A stretch of DNA of 64,000 nt, from contig JAUKUA010000002.1 of the NCBI GenBank assembly GCA_030549175.1, positions 4,898,001-4,962,000 on the forward strand, given 5' to 3'. Of this stretch, positions 22,397-31,652 are shown in pieces. Position 1 is the stretch's first letter; each line of letters begins with the position of its first letter. This DNA is from Lasiosphaeris hirsuta. Lineage: Eukaryota; Ascomycota; Sordariomycetes; Sordariales; Lasiosphaeriaceae. The notes below the pieces were generated by a model. That model ran no database searches. It was not told the DNA's origin and saw only the letters and a program-made list of their open reading frames with translations. Both the position numbers and the translations under genes were made by a program.

Positions 22397-23745
22397 TGTG
22401 ACACAGGCCAGCTACCGAAGGTCTGGGGTGTGACAACCACAAGGTGAGGTATCAGGTGAGGAATCGAACTACAGAGCTATAACCTCAAACACAACTTCAA
22501 CCAGACAGCTGACTACCCCGGCAATGGTGTTAGTCCGATTCAGAGCTTTCAAGCCTTCCGACTCAGGGAGATGATCCTCGTAAGGCTTCGTACGACTCAA
22601 TGGTCAAGTGACTCGGCACAAGGTGGGATTCAGAGCTTTGGCACAGTGGTTGAGGGAGTTGATCGTCGTAGCCCAGAGTGGTAGTATGCGCCGTGGGAAG
22701 AGGAAGGTTCAAGGAAATGGAACGATACGACAGAAGATAACATACGATACTTCGCAGTTGTAAGTCAGAAGAAACGGAAGGGTTCACAAGGTTATATTAC
22801 CCCTTAGCTTCATTGAAGTTCAGCTGATAATCTTTCTAGGTTTGTCCAAAGAGAACTAGAGAGCTTCTTCCTCTCGAGGATCCGTCGCAGGGTACCAGCA
22901 CTACTTATGGAACGCTATGTATAAGATACAAGAATACCGAGATACCTAAAGATCCTTCCTAGCCGCCCGTCGGTCCCGAATCCCCTGTCTAACCGCCCGT
23001 CTCTCACGCCCTACAAATCAGTGGCTACAAGCTAGGTGAAGCCGGCCTATCATACGTTGGTCCACAGCCGGTATTAGTACTTATCTATACAGCTTAAGTA
23101 ACATGGTGTCCATTGCTATAGGTGTTCCTTCACGTCCTTGGTACTTACGTTGGCCACAGCGTTGTTAGGTCGATCCTATGTCGGCTGTCACAGCAACGGT
23201 TCCCTTCGTGACTCACACGCGGGGGTCGCGGCTACCTGTCACTACTAAAGCTAGACTCCGGAGAACGTCGGGGTCCAGGTTTTCCAAAGGAATGCCAGCG
23301 ATAGCGGGAAGGTCCATGATTCGAAAGACCAACTGCAGGATCCTGGCTGACTGTACAGGCCCTGATCATGATGCTGAGGTTGAGTGGCTCGTCCATGACA
23401 AATCTGAAGTCTGGTGACGTTGCCTAGCGTAGGCGAGATCCAGTGTATGGCTGCTCTGGCTTGTAAGTGGTTCTAGGCATCCCGTCGCGACCTGTGGTCG
23501 TGCCTGAGGATCCATTGACCTGCGTGCTCGGGCCGAGTAGGCCTTGAGCCACGCGATGGGATGTGTCCCGAGGTTAAGCCACGTTGTGGCAACCTTCTTG
23601 GTGCTGACTCCACATTGACAGGTTCAATGCCCCCCTGTTGTTGTGGGTCCATGATGTTATGTAGGTGTGTGGTGTGTGCCGGTGGTGTGGCTCGGTCAAG
23701 GAGGTCAGTGACCCTGTTGACCTAGGTGAGCCTACCAGTGTGACA
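22397..23745 (-). repeat. Solo LTR-A with perfect 5-bp target duplication
   Basis: 1349 bp from TGTGACACAGG to CCAGTGTGACA, flanked by CTTAT at 22392-22396 and CTTAT at 23746-23750. This marks a complete insertion that recombined down to one LTR. It is the least mutated LTR-A copy. The orientation given follows copy 1, the LTR of minus-strand Gypsy-1. Confidence 0.9.
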
Positions 23746-23750
23746 CTTAT

Positions 23751-24191
23751 CCTCCATTACATTAGATAAACCTTAAGCAATCCGACTGTGAGCTCTGTAA
23801 GTGTGCAATCTTACCTAACTATCATCTTCCTTTACGTTAGATAAACCTGAAGAAATCTAAACTGTGAGAGGCTTTGTAAGCAAGTAATCTTACCTAACTA
23901 CCATCTTCCTTTTATACTTAACGACCTCAAAAAAATGTTAACTAGACAGTTCTATAAGTATATAATCTTACCTAAGAAATAACATCAATTTCATAGCCTC
24001 GAATCTTAACTGTACATAGCTTTATAATAATCTTACCCAACTTTCTTCTTTACGTTAACTGCAAAAGAATTCCCGACATAGGCTTTAAAGTTTTTTACTC
24101 TTCATTATCATTAACCTCATTTACCTTTACTTTTGATATAACCTTAGAAATCCTAGCTAAACAGCTTAATAAACGTGTAATCTTAACTAAG
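23751..24191. repeat. Phrase-repeat domain, RIP-mutated part 2
   Basis: Same vocabulary as 20823-22391, with three near-parallel units that each contain TTAGATAAACCT or a derivative and TAATCTTACCTAACT. No coding signal. Confidence 0.6.
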
Positions 24192-24196
24192 AAATT

Positions 24197-25328
24197 TGTG
24201 ACACAAGCTAGTCGTAGGGACTGAGGTGTGGCAATCGCAAGGTGTGTTACCTTCGGTATAACCGAACTGTAGAGCTATGATTTATATCAACTTAACCGTC
24301 TACTCTAGGCCGGCAATGGTGTTAGTCTAACTCAGAGCTTTTACACGAGGTGAGGAAGATGATCTTTGTAACCTAGAGTCCTAGTAGCCGTGAGGGAGAA
24401 GGTAGATATAGGAAGATGGAACGATCATAAGGAAGATAGTAGACGATACTTCGTAGTTGTAAGTTAATAAGAAACAGAAGGGTTTACAAGGTTGTATTAC
24501 CTCTCAGCTTCACTAAAGTTTAGCTAATAATCTTTCTAGGTTGTTTCTAAAAAGGAATAGGGAGCTTCTTTCTCTCGAAGATCCGTCGTAGGGCCCTCGT
24601 CTCTTTTATAAAGGCTATGTACAATATACAAGGATACTGAAATATATGGAGGTCCTTCTTTAGCTACTTTGCCAGCCCGGGGCCTTAACTACTCGTCTCT
24701 CACGTCCTACTAATTAATGTTTCTGCCAAGTGTTACTGACCTTTCCTACGGTAGTCTATGGGCGGTATTAGTACTTAACTCCGATGGTATAATGACCACA
24801 ACCACGGAGGTTTTTTCACGTCCTTGGTACTTACGTCGAATGACGACGGTTCCCTTCATGACTCCTTGGGCTAGGTGGTAGCTACTTGTTACTACTGGGC
24901 TAGACTCCGGAGAACGTCGGGGTTTAAGTCGTCCATTGGAACCGTCGCGATAACTAGGAGGCCTGTCTTTAAAAGTCCTACTGAAATATCATGTGGGTCT
25001 CCTGGCTGGCTAATGTAGCTCCCGACCACGATACTGAGGTTGTGTGGCTGCTTGTTCTAAACCTGAGGTCTAGTGATGCTACAGCCTACGAGCTAGGCCC
25101 TTGTGGTAGGTTGACTCGGCTTGTGAGTGGTGTCTGGGATCTTGGCCTAGGCCGAGGACCCATCGACCTACGTACGGACCAGGGGGTCCTGATCGTGCCC
25201 GGGCTTTGGTGTGTGTACGTGTCCTACAGGTTGAGCCACGATGTAGCCACCGTTGTAGCTATTACGGTGGACCCGGTCAAGGGGGGTGATCCTTCCTGTT
25301 AACCTTAGGTGAGTCCACCAGTGTGATA
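24197..25328 (-). repeat. Solo LTR-B with perfect 5-bp target duplication
   Basis: 1132 bp from TGTGACACAAGC to CCAGTGTGATA. AAATT lies on both sides (24192-24196 and 25329-25333). It is related to LTR-A over its whole length but clearly diverged, so it is a sister family. The 103-codon open frame at 24991-25302 is an LTR-internal coincidence. Confidence 0.85.
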
Positions 25329-25333
25329 AAATT

Positions 25334-26470
25334 TCTCAATATAACCTTAAAGATGCCTTGACTATGGAAGCTTTGTAGAGGCTCTGTATGTACCTACTTA
25401 TAATCTTACTTAATAACTATTCTAACAACCTTAAGGAATGTTAATTATAAGTAGCTCCATATATGTAATCACCTAACTATTATCTTCCTTTTATACTTAA
25501 TAGGTAAGAAATAAACTATAGGTTTTATAATCTGGCTTAAGAAGCATTTTAATACAGCCTCGAAGAAATCCTAATTATAAGCAACTATATAAACGATAAC
25601 CTTACTAATATACTCTTCTTTTCATCTACTTTTATATCTTGATACGGCCTTAAATATTATTTATGAGCGTTCTATAAGCGCTCTGTAAGCTATAGTTTTA
25701 CAAAGAAGTATTATCTTTCTCTTATCTATGTCTTGATACAGTCCTAAATATCAACTGTAGTCTTTATGAGCTATATCTTACCTACGAATATGTCATCCTC
25801 ATTTTATACTCGATAAGTTAAGGAAAATCAGCTTTGCAATCTGGCCAAGAACCATTTTGATACGACCTTAAACCTTAACTCTAGGCGTTATAATCTACCT
25901 GAGAAATATCTTATCCATAGGCACTCTGTAAGCTTCACAATCCAAAGCTATCTCGACGACTCAAAGAAATCTCAATTATAGGCGGCTCTGTAAGCGTATA
26001 ATCTTACTTAAGAACTATCTCTTTCTTTTACTTTATGGTAAGAAATCTTAATTATAAGCGGCTATTATATTCTTACCTAACTCTCCTCTTTTACACTAGA
26101 TAAACCTTGAGAAATCCGAACTGTAGGTGGCTATGAACGTACAATCTTAACTATTATCCTTTTACACTTGATAACCTCAAGAAATCTCAACTTGGTCTGT
26201 AAGCGTACAATCTTACCAAGAAATATCATCCGCAATAGCTTTAAATCTTAACTGTGGACGGCTTGTTATAGTCTTACCTAACTCCTCTTTACGTTGTATA
26301 AACCATGAAGAAATCCTCAACGTAGACTTTACAATCTGTTGTCATTGACCTCATTCCCTTTTTCACCTTTACTCTTGATACAGCTTCAAATATCAACTGT
26401 GGCTCTGTGAGCTGCAATCTTACCAAGAAATATCTCGATATGACTTAAAGAAATCTTAAATGTAAGAGCT
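25334..26470. repeat. Phrase-repeat domain, RIP-mutated part 3
   Basis: Continuation of the phrase domain interrupted by LTR-B. Phrases become less AT-shifted towards the right. No gene seen. Confidence 0.55.
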
Positions 26471-27395
26471 TTGTGGGTGACTCTGGCAAAACTGAGGCGC
26501 ATCGTATTTGTGAGCTAGGCGTTCTGGTCGATGCGATCAAGAAGTGTCCCATATACAGGAGGTTCAGTCCGTCAACAAAGGTCTCATTGCAACGGTCGCA
26601 CCCCTACTACGTAGACACGACGGAACTACCATGAAGCACAGCCTCTACGCAAAGATACGGACGATTACACATATGGCAATCATACAGCACATGCATGAGA
26701 TGCTCGTCTGGTGGCATAAAACTTGGCTAGATATGACACGAGCAACGCAACCCTTGACATATCGACAATCGACGCTACAAACGACAACAGCTGCTACACA
26801 TCAGTCCTCCATCAGAAGAGACCTCGTCTCCACCACGTCGTGGTAGCTCTCAACTTGCTCGTGTGAGTGGACAATGTCCAACACAAAGCAAGACGAACTA
26901 TCGACCGGAAGAGAGCCGTAACGAGAATTACAGGGTCGCTCGTGAGACCGTCTACCGCAAGTTTTTCACGCATAAACTGCATACTTGGGAAGGACATGTA
27001 CTCGGCAATACTAAGGAGAGACATTCTATTGATTGACATGCTCACACAACATCGTGTCGTCATTCCACGAAGCTGGTCTGGCCATGTGGATGAGTTATAG
27101 GTACGATGACGCAGTTTGCATCACTGACACCAAGAACACTCCTAGAAGGCAACGCTCTCTACTCCACAGGCGAGACAGAACGTAAAGATAGTAGACGGAA
27201 TCAACCTCAACGCGTCGAAGGTGTGTATGAGTTTGACGTCAGCTTCAGTCATCCAAGTCATAGCATATCCCTCTCACATCCGCCAGACCCATGAAGAAGC
27301 TCCCAAAAGCATGGTGATGGTGAAGAAAGTATGGAGATGGTGAGGCGTGCGTGCATGGTGACGGTCGGTTCGCAAAACTTCTCGACCACTTACGA
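26471..27395. other. Unmutated unique block, no assigned gene
   Basis: Balanced base composition, no RIP bias and several 60-100 codon open frames on both strands, none convincing. The plus frame at 26867-27100 and the minus frame at 26812-27063 overlap, and either may be part of an old gene. I do not recognise either. Confidence 0.35.
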
Positions 27396-27677
27396 CGTGA
27401 CGCAGATATTCGAGATGAGACGTGATATACAAACTGTCACGGTAGCTCAGGATGAAGAGAGACAATGCTGCAATATCCTATCCTTGATTGTGTAAAAACA
27501 AGCTAAGGAAAGAGAGGAGGAAGAATGAGTGGCCCTGGACTTTTGTAGGAGTCCTAGGCAGCTCGGGCCACTCGTCCTTCAGTGAATGGTCTCCATACTG
27601 ACAGTGAATGGCTATCTTCGAGGTAGGAGTTTACGTGACGCAGATATCATTCGAGATGAGACGTGTGATATACGAAC
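27396..27677. repeat. About 205-bp dispersed element between direct repeats
   Basis: The core 27435-27640 (starting TGTCACGG) recurs inverted at 55158-55365. It is bordered by near-identical direct repeats, 27396-27433 and 27634-27677, which share GTGACGCAGATAT and CGAGATGAGACGTG. The core holds a 9-bp inverted repeat, GAGTGGCCC...GGGCCACTC. Confidence 0.65.
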
Positions 27678-27840
27678 GAGCACACGGCCGTGTCCAGGTC
27701 GAGATGCATTGCAGTTTTTGGAGTCAACCTCATGACCCCGAAACGCACTCTTACCTCTTGGTGGTCCAGCTGAATGTGGGGGTTTTGAAGTCGAGACGTC
27801 ATCTCTGGCCTGACCAGAACTCCCAAAGACATCGATATCG

Positions 27841-28484
27841 TCACAACCCCATGAAGTCGTCTTCCCACCGCAACCTCGACCGATCACATATGTGTAAGTA
27901 GGGCAGTCGGGGTGATATGTCTCGCGCTAGTTGGCGACTGTCCTCGCTTTGGATATGCGTTCCATGTCCTAGTAGAGGCTGAGTTACGGTCATCGTCTTG
28001 AGCTGTGACCTGTCGACCGATAGCGTATTCATCTCCTGCTCGGTTGTTAGTATGGATACCTTCCCTCCATCACTCGCATAGACCCTGATCTCCCTCGACT
28101 CGAATATACGTGGAATGCAGGCCATGTTGATATGCCTGTTGTTTTTTATAAGCTTTCAGCTCTGCACCTCTCGCGTTCATCATCTTGAGAACTGAGTTGA
28201 GATCTAGCTCGAGTCCCCTGCTCGTCAACTCCGACGTCAACCGCTTCATCGATGCCCACTGACATGAACCTGAGTAGGCGTCAGATCTCGACAGCCCACT
28301 CGTCACCGAGCCATACATTGAGTATCTTTGCTCCACCATCAGTGGCTCTACTGATACTGACTTCTCGTTGCTCAGCCTTTGATATGATTCAAACGTAGGT
28401 CGAAGCAAGCGGTTACTAGTTATATCTTCGAACAATCCACCGAATAACTCATGTTGACCGCGTTCAAAGCGCGACGGATCAAGG
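27841..28484 (-). pseudogene. Hypothetical protein remnant in the unmutated block
   Basis: The minus strand is open from about 28484 to 28070 (138 codons) without RIP-type stops. An overlapping frame (28125-27841) continues in similar style, suggesting one frameshift or unannotated splice near 28100. The translation is of normal globular composition with mixed charged residues and a Tyr/Ser/Gly-rich middle. No motif was recognised and no ATG lies near the 5' end, so an upstream exon or truncation is likely. The lack of RIP sets it apart from the neighbouring elements and suggests single-copy DNA. Confidence 0.4.
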
Positions 28485-28540
28485 TCTCAAAGTCGACGGC
28501 TGACTTAGAACTTGTTGTGACAGATGGAGTTACCTGGTTG

Positions 28541-29217
28541 AGCGATCAGTTTCCCAATCTTAACTATGAGAGCTTTGTAGGTAGCTTAAGAACTTCTTAA
28601 CGGCCTCGAATCTTGACTCTAGACATTACAATATATTTCCTACTCTCTCGTCCTCCTTTCACTTAACGGGTAAGAAATATTAACTATAGACGTTATAATC
28701 TGGCCCAAGAACTATTCAAAACGACTTTAAACATCTTACCCAAGAAATATTATCTTCCTCTCATCTACCTTTTGTATCTTACAGCCTTATGTATTAACTA
28801 GGTACTCTATAAAGGTTATAATCTTACCCAAGAACTATCTCGATATAACCTCAGAGAAATCTCAAATGTGGGGCTCTGAGTTGCAATGTGGACCAAGAAC
28901 TAACTCGACCTCAAGAAATCTCAACTGTGGGGCATTGAGCTGCAATCTGGCCCAAGAACTATCTCGACCTCAAGAAATCTCAATTGTGGGCGGCTGTGAG
29001 CGTGCAATCTTGCCCAAAAAATATATTATCTTCCTCTTATCCGCCTTTTGTATCTCGATACGGACTTAAATATCAACTGTGGGCTCTGAGCTGCAATCTT
29101 GCCCAAGAAATATGTCATCTTCCTCTCCTCTGCCTTTTGCTCTCGATACGGCCTCAAATATCAACTATGAGGGCTCTGTTGCATCTTGCCCAACTCTCAT
29201 CTGCGCTAGATAAACCT
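28541..29217. repeat. Phrase-repeat domain, transition zone
   Basis: The same phrases change here from AT-shifted forms (AATCTTACCCAAG) to GC-richer forms (CAATCTTGCCCAAG, AACTGTGGGC). It marks the right edge of strong RIP in this domain. Confidence 0.55.
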
Positions 29218-29225
29218 CAAAGAAA

Positions 29226-30463
29226 GGGATCTGATGGAAGCGCACTACCCTTTTGATACAGGCGCACTATGCAGCGCACTTGCTGCAGGGTTAGGGTTAT
29301 GTATGGGAAAGAGTCAGCGCTTTCAAGCTCCCAAACGGAGGGTATGCCAATCAGGGTGCAACCCCTCCATGCCAGCCAAGTGCCAATTGAGCGATCCTAT
29401 TTTCCCACGCAACGAAGGTTCGTGATGCCACACCCACACACAACTGCGTTCAAGGCTAATATCGTCGTTACAGATCAATCCTACACCATCAAAAGCATCG
29501 AATTCGACTTTTTCCAGCCCAAATACCGTTGCGCGCGCCTGCAGGAGGCCGATACAAGATGCCGACGCAGGAATCCGACCCCGCGCGCACGCACGACCGC
29601 CATTGACGAACTAGCATCTGAAGACCAGACTTGTGAGTACTCTGAGATTTGTGAATAGCTTTATCGCTAACCGCTTATTATAGGACCATGAAGATCCATA
29701 CCTCCGAATCCAAGGCGCCAAGATCACAGAACGGCAGTACGGCAGGCTAAAGAACACCCCGGCGGCAATACCAGTGGCCATGCTATTATTGCCTGGGCTA
29801 GATCCCAAGACGCCTAGTCCACGCACGCCAGGAAGATCCACGCCCAAGAGCGCCAGCGCCAAGGCAAAGTGCACGCGCACTACGCCGAAGCCAGTGAAGG
29901 CGGGTGCTCCTAGACCTCTGCGCTAGAGCGTGCGGCGTGAAGCTCTCACAGTGGGAGCGGAACCCGGCGAGGATGACGCTATTCCCAGTGGCAGATCTGG
30001 CGCGCAAGAACCGCAACACCAAGGCAACTATCGCCTCCGCCTTCAAGAGAACCACTCGCAGCGGTCGGGAGGTGCGGCCGACAGCCAGGGCATTAGGAGT
30101 AGATTGATCCTGGGCCCAGGATAGTGTTGTTTATAGTCAAAGACTGCAGATTCGGCGTTTCTAGGGCCCAGGGCTTATGTAGTTATGTCGTGTGGCACTT
30201 CAAAGACTGCGGATTTGGCATTTTCAGGGCCTAGGGCCTTTCAATTCAATTGCGTGGCATACAGAGCCTTGTGATGTTGATGGTGTTGCTATTTTGCATT
30301 TTGCAGTGTTAATTGGTGCATCGGATTTGATACTATTTGTATGGTGATTTTGATGGCTGGAATGCCATGGGGGTATATCTAGGAAACGTGACTGGCAGAA
30401 TTGACCAAGTGCGCCTGCATAGTGCGCCCGCATCAATTGGATAGTGCGCCTCCATCAGATCCC
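29226..30463 (+). mobile_element. 1238-bp element with 57-bp terminal inverted repeats and 8-bp target duplication
   Basis: The left end starts GGGATCTGATGGAAGCGCAC. The right end, read on the minus strand, starts GGGATCTGATGGAGGCGCAC, and the match runs on for about 57 bp, including two or three GCGCACTA-like motifs on each side. Both ends are flanked by CAAAGAAA (29218-29225 and 30464-30471), an 8-bp duplication inside a phrase repeat that elsewhere reads CTCAAAGAAATC. An 8-bp duplication with terminal inverted repeats is typical of hAT-like DNA transposons. The family is not proven. The interior carries the coding remnant described separately, and the right half has a 63-bp-spaced duplication (30137 and 30200). 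Confidence 0.8.
29425..30118 (+). pseudogene. Intron-bearing coding remnant inside the inverted-repeat element
   Basis: Plus-strand open text with a classic small intron, 29633-29683 (GTGAGT...GCTAAC...TTATAG, 51 bp). Downstream the product is Pro/Lys/Arg/Ala-rich and basic, then passes into a short conserved stretch (residues KLSQWERN) at about 29940-29965 followed by a Gly/Ser/Gln/Glu tail. A second copy at 59460-59830 (minus strand) keeps that stretch and the tail in one frame. Here they are in different frames, so this copy has a frameshift near 29965. The exons do not join cleanly, because the splice creates TGA. I do not recognise the protein. It could be the end of a transposase or of a captured gene. 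Confidence 0.45.
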
Positions 30464-30471
30464 CAAAGAAA

Positions 30472-31290
30472 TCCCAGCTGTGGGGGCTCTCTGGGCGCTC
30501 TGAACTGCATCTTGCCCAACATCTTCCTCTCATCCGCTTTGCCCTGGATACAGCCTCAAATGTCAACTGTGGCTCTGAGCTGCATCTGACCAAGAAATAT
30601 GTCATTCTCATTTTGTACTGACGGGCTGAAGAAATATCAACTATGGGGCTCTATGGGCGCTCTGTGAGCTGCAATCTTGCCCAACTAACATTCTTTGCAC
30701 TCGACGACCTTAAAAATGTTAAGTGTGGGCGGCTCTGTTCCAATCTTGCCCAACTCTCCTTTGCGCTAGATAAACCCCAAGAAACCCGAACTGTAGGCGC
30801 TCTATGAGCGTGCAATCTTGTCCTAGAAATATCTTGATACGACCTCAAAGAAATCTCGATTGTGGGCAGCTCTGTGAGCGTACAATCTTGCCCAACTCCT
30901 CCTTTGCGTTAGATAACCCTCCAGAAATCCTCGACGTGGGCGCTCTGTGGGCTCGTGAGCTGCAATCTTGCCCAACTCCTTGCAATAGAAACATCAAGAA
31001 TCCTCGACGCGGGATTTGCAATCTTGCCCTCCGCTGTCATCGACTTATCCGGCATTTTCGCCTTTTCGATGGCCTTAATCTTAACTATGGGCGGTGTTGC
31101 ATCTTGCTCACTCTCTTTTCCTTCTTTGCACTCGATGGCCTCAATCTCAACTGTGGGCTCTGACCTGCAATCTTGCAACTCTGCCCAACTCCATCCTCCC
31201 TCATCCTCTCTCATCCACCTTTGCATCTCGATACCAATCTTAACTGAGGGCTGTGTTCATCTTTCCTCCAATCTCAACTCTGGCAATCTG
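30472..31290. repeat. Phrase-repeat domain, unmutated part
   Basis: Phrases in their GC-richer form: GAGCTGCAATCTTGCCCAAC, CTTTGCGCTAGATAAACC, AACTGTGGGCGGCTCTG. They occur as loosely spaced repeats of 40-70 bp without fixed order. No coding evidence. Confidence 0.55.
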
Positions 31291-31393
31291 CCAAGACACC
31301 TGCCTCTGACGGGCAAGTCCCATGTCATCTTTTGACTGGATGACTTCCTCGTTCCTTTATCTCTGATCCTCAAGCAGAAGGAAGAAGGAAGCC

Positions 31394-31498
31394 GCAAGCA
31401 CGAGCAACGCAAGCACGAGCAACGCAAGCACGAGCAACGCAAGCACGAGCAACGCAAGCACGAGCAACGCAAGCACGAGCAACGCAAGCACGAGCAAC
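31394..31498. repeat. Perfect 15-bp minisatellite, 7 copies
   Basis: Seven exact tandem copies of GCAAGCACGAGCAAC, then a run of degenerate GCA/AAG-rich derivatives to about 31640. It lies 150 bp beyond the stop codon of the large minus-strand frame. Confidence 0.95.
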
Positions 31499-31652
31499 GC
31501 AAGCAGCGAAAGCAAGCAAGCAACGCAACGAAGATAAGGCAGCGCAGAAGGCAGCGCAGAAGGAAAGCAGAAAGAAAGCAGAAAAAAGGCGCAGAAGGCA
31601 GAAAAAGGCAGCGCAGAAAGAACGCAAAAGGCAAAAGGCAGCAGAAGCGCAA

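Noticed and set aside
23178..23417. Open frame of 79 codons conserved in several LTR-A copies (also 6214-6423 and 60623-60862)
   Set aside because: Conservation follows from the LTR being a repeat. No start context, no protein-like pattern, and partly broken in the 61622 copy.
29288..29299. GGGTTAGGGTTA, an interstitial telomere-like motif
   Set aside because: Only two units, inside the inverted-repeat element. Too short to mean a telomere relic.
31257..31652. 131-codon Cys/Leu/Arg-rich frame on the minus strand
   Set aside because: Generated by the 15-bp minisatellite and its derivatives. No unique sequence outside it.
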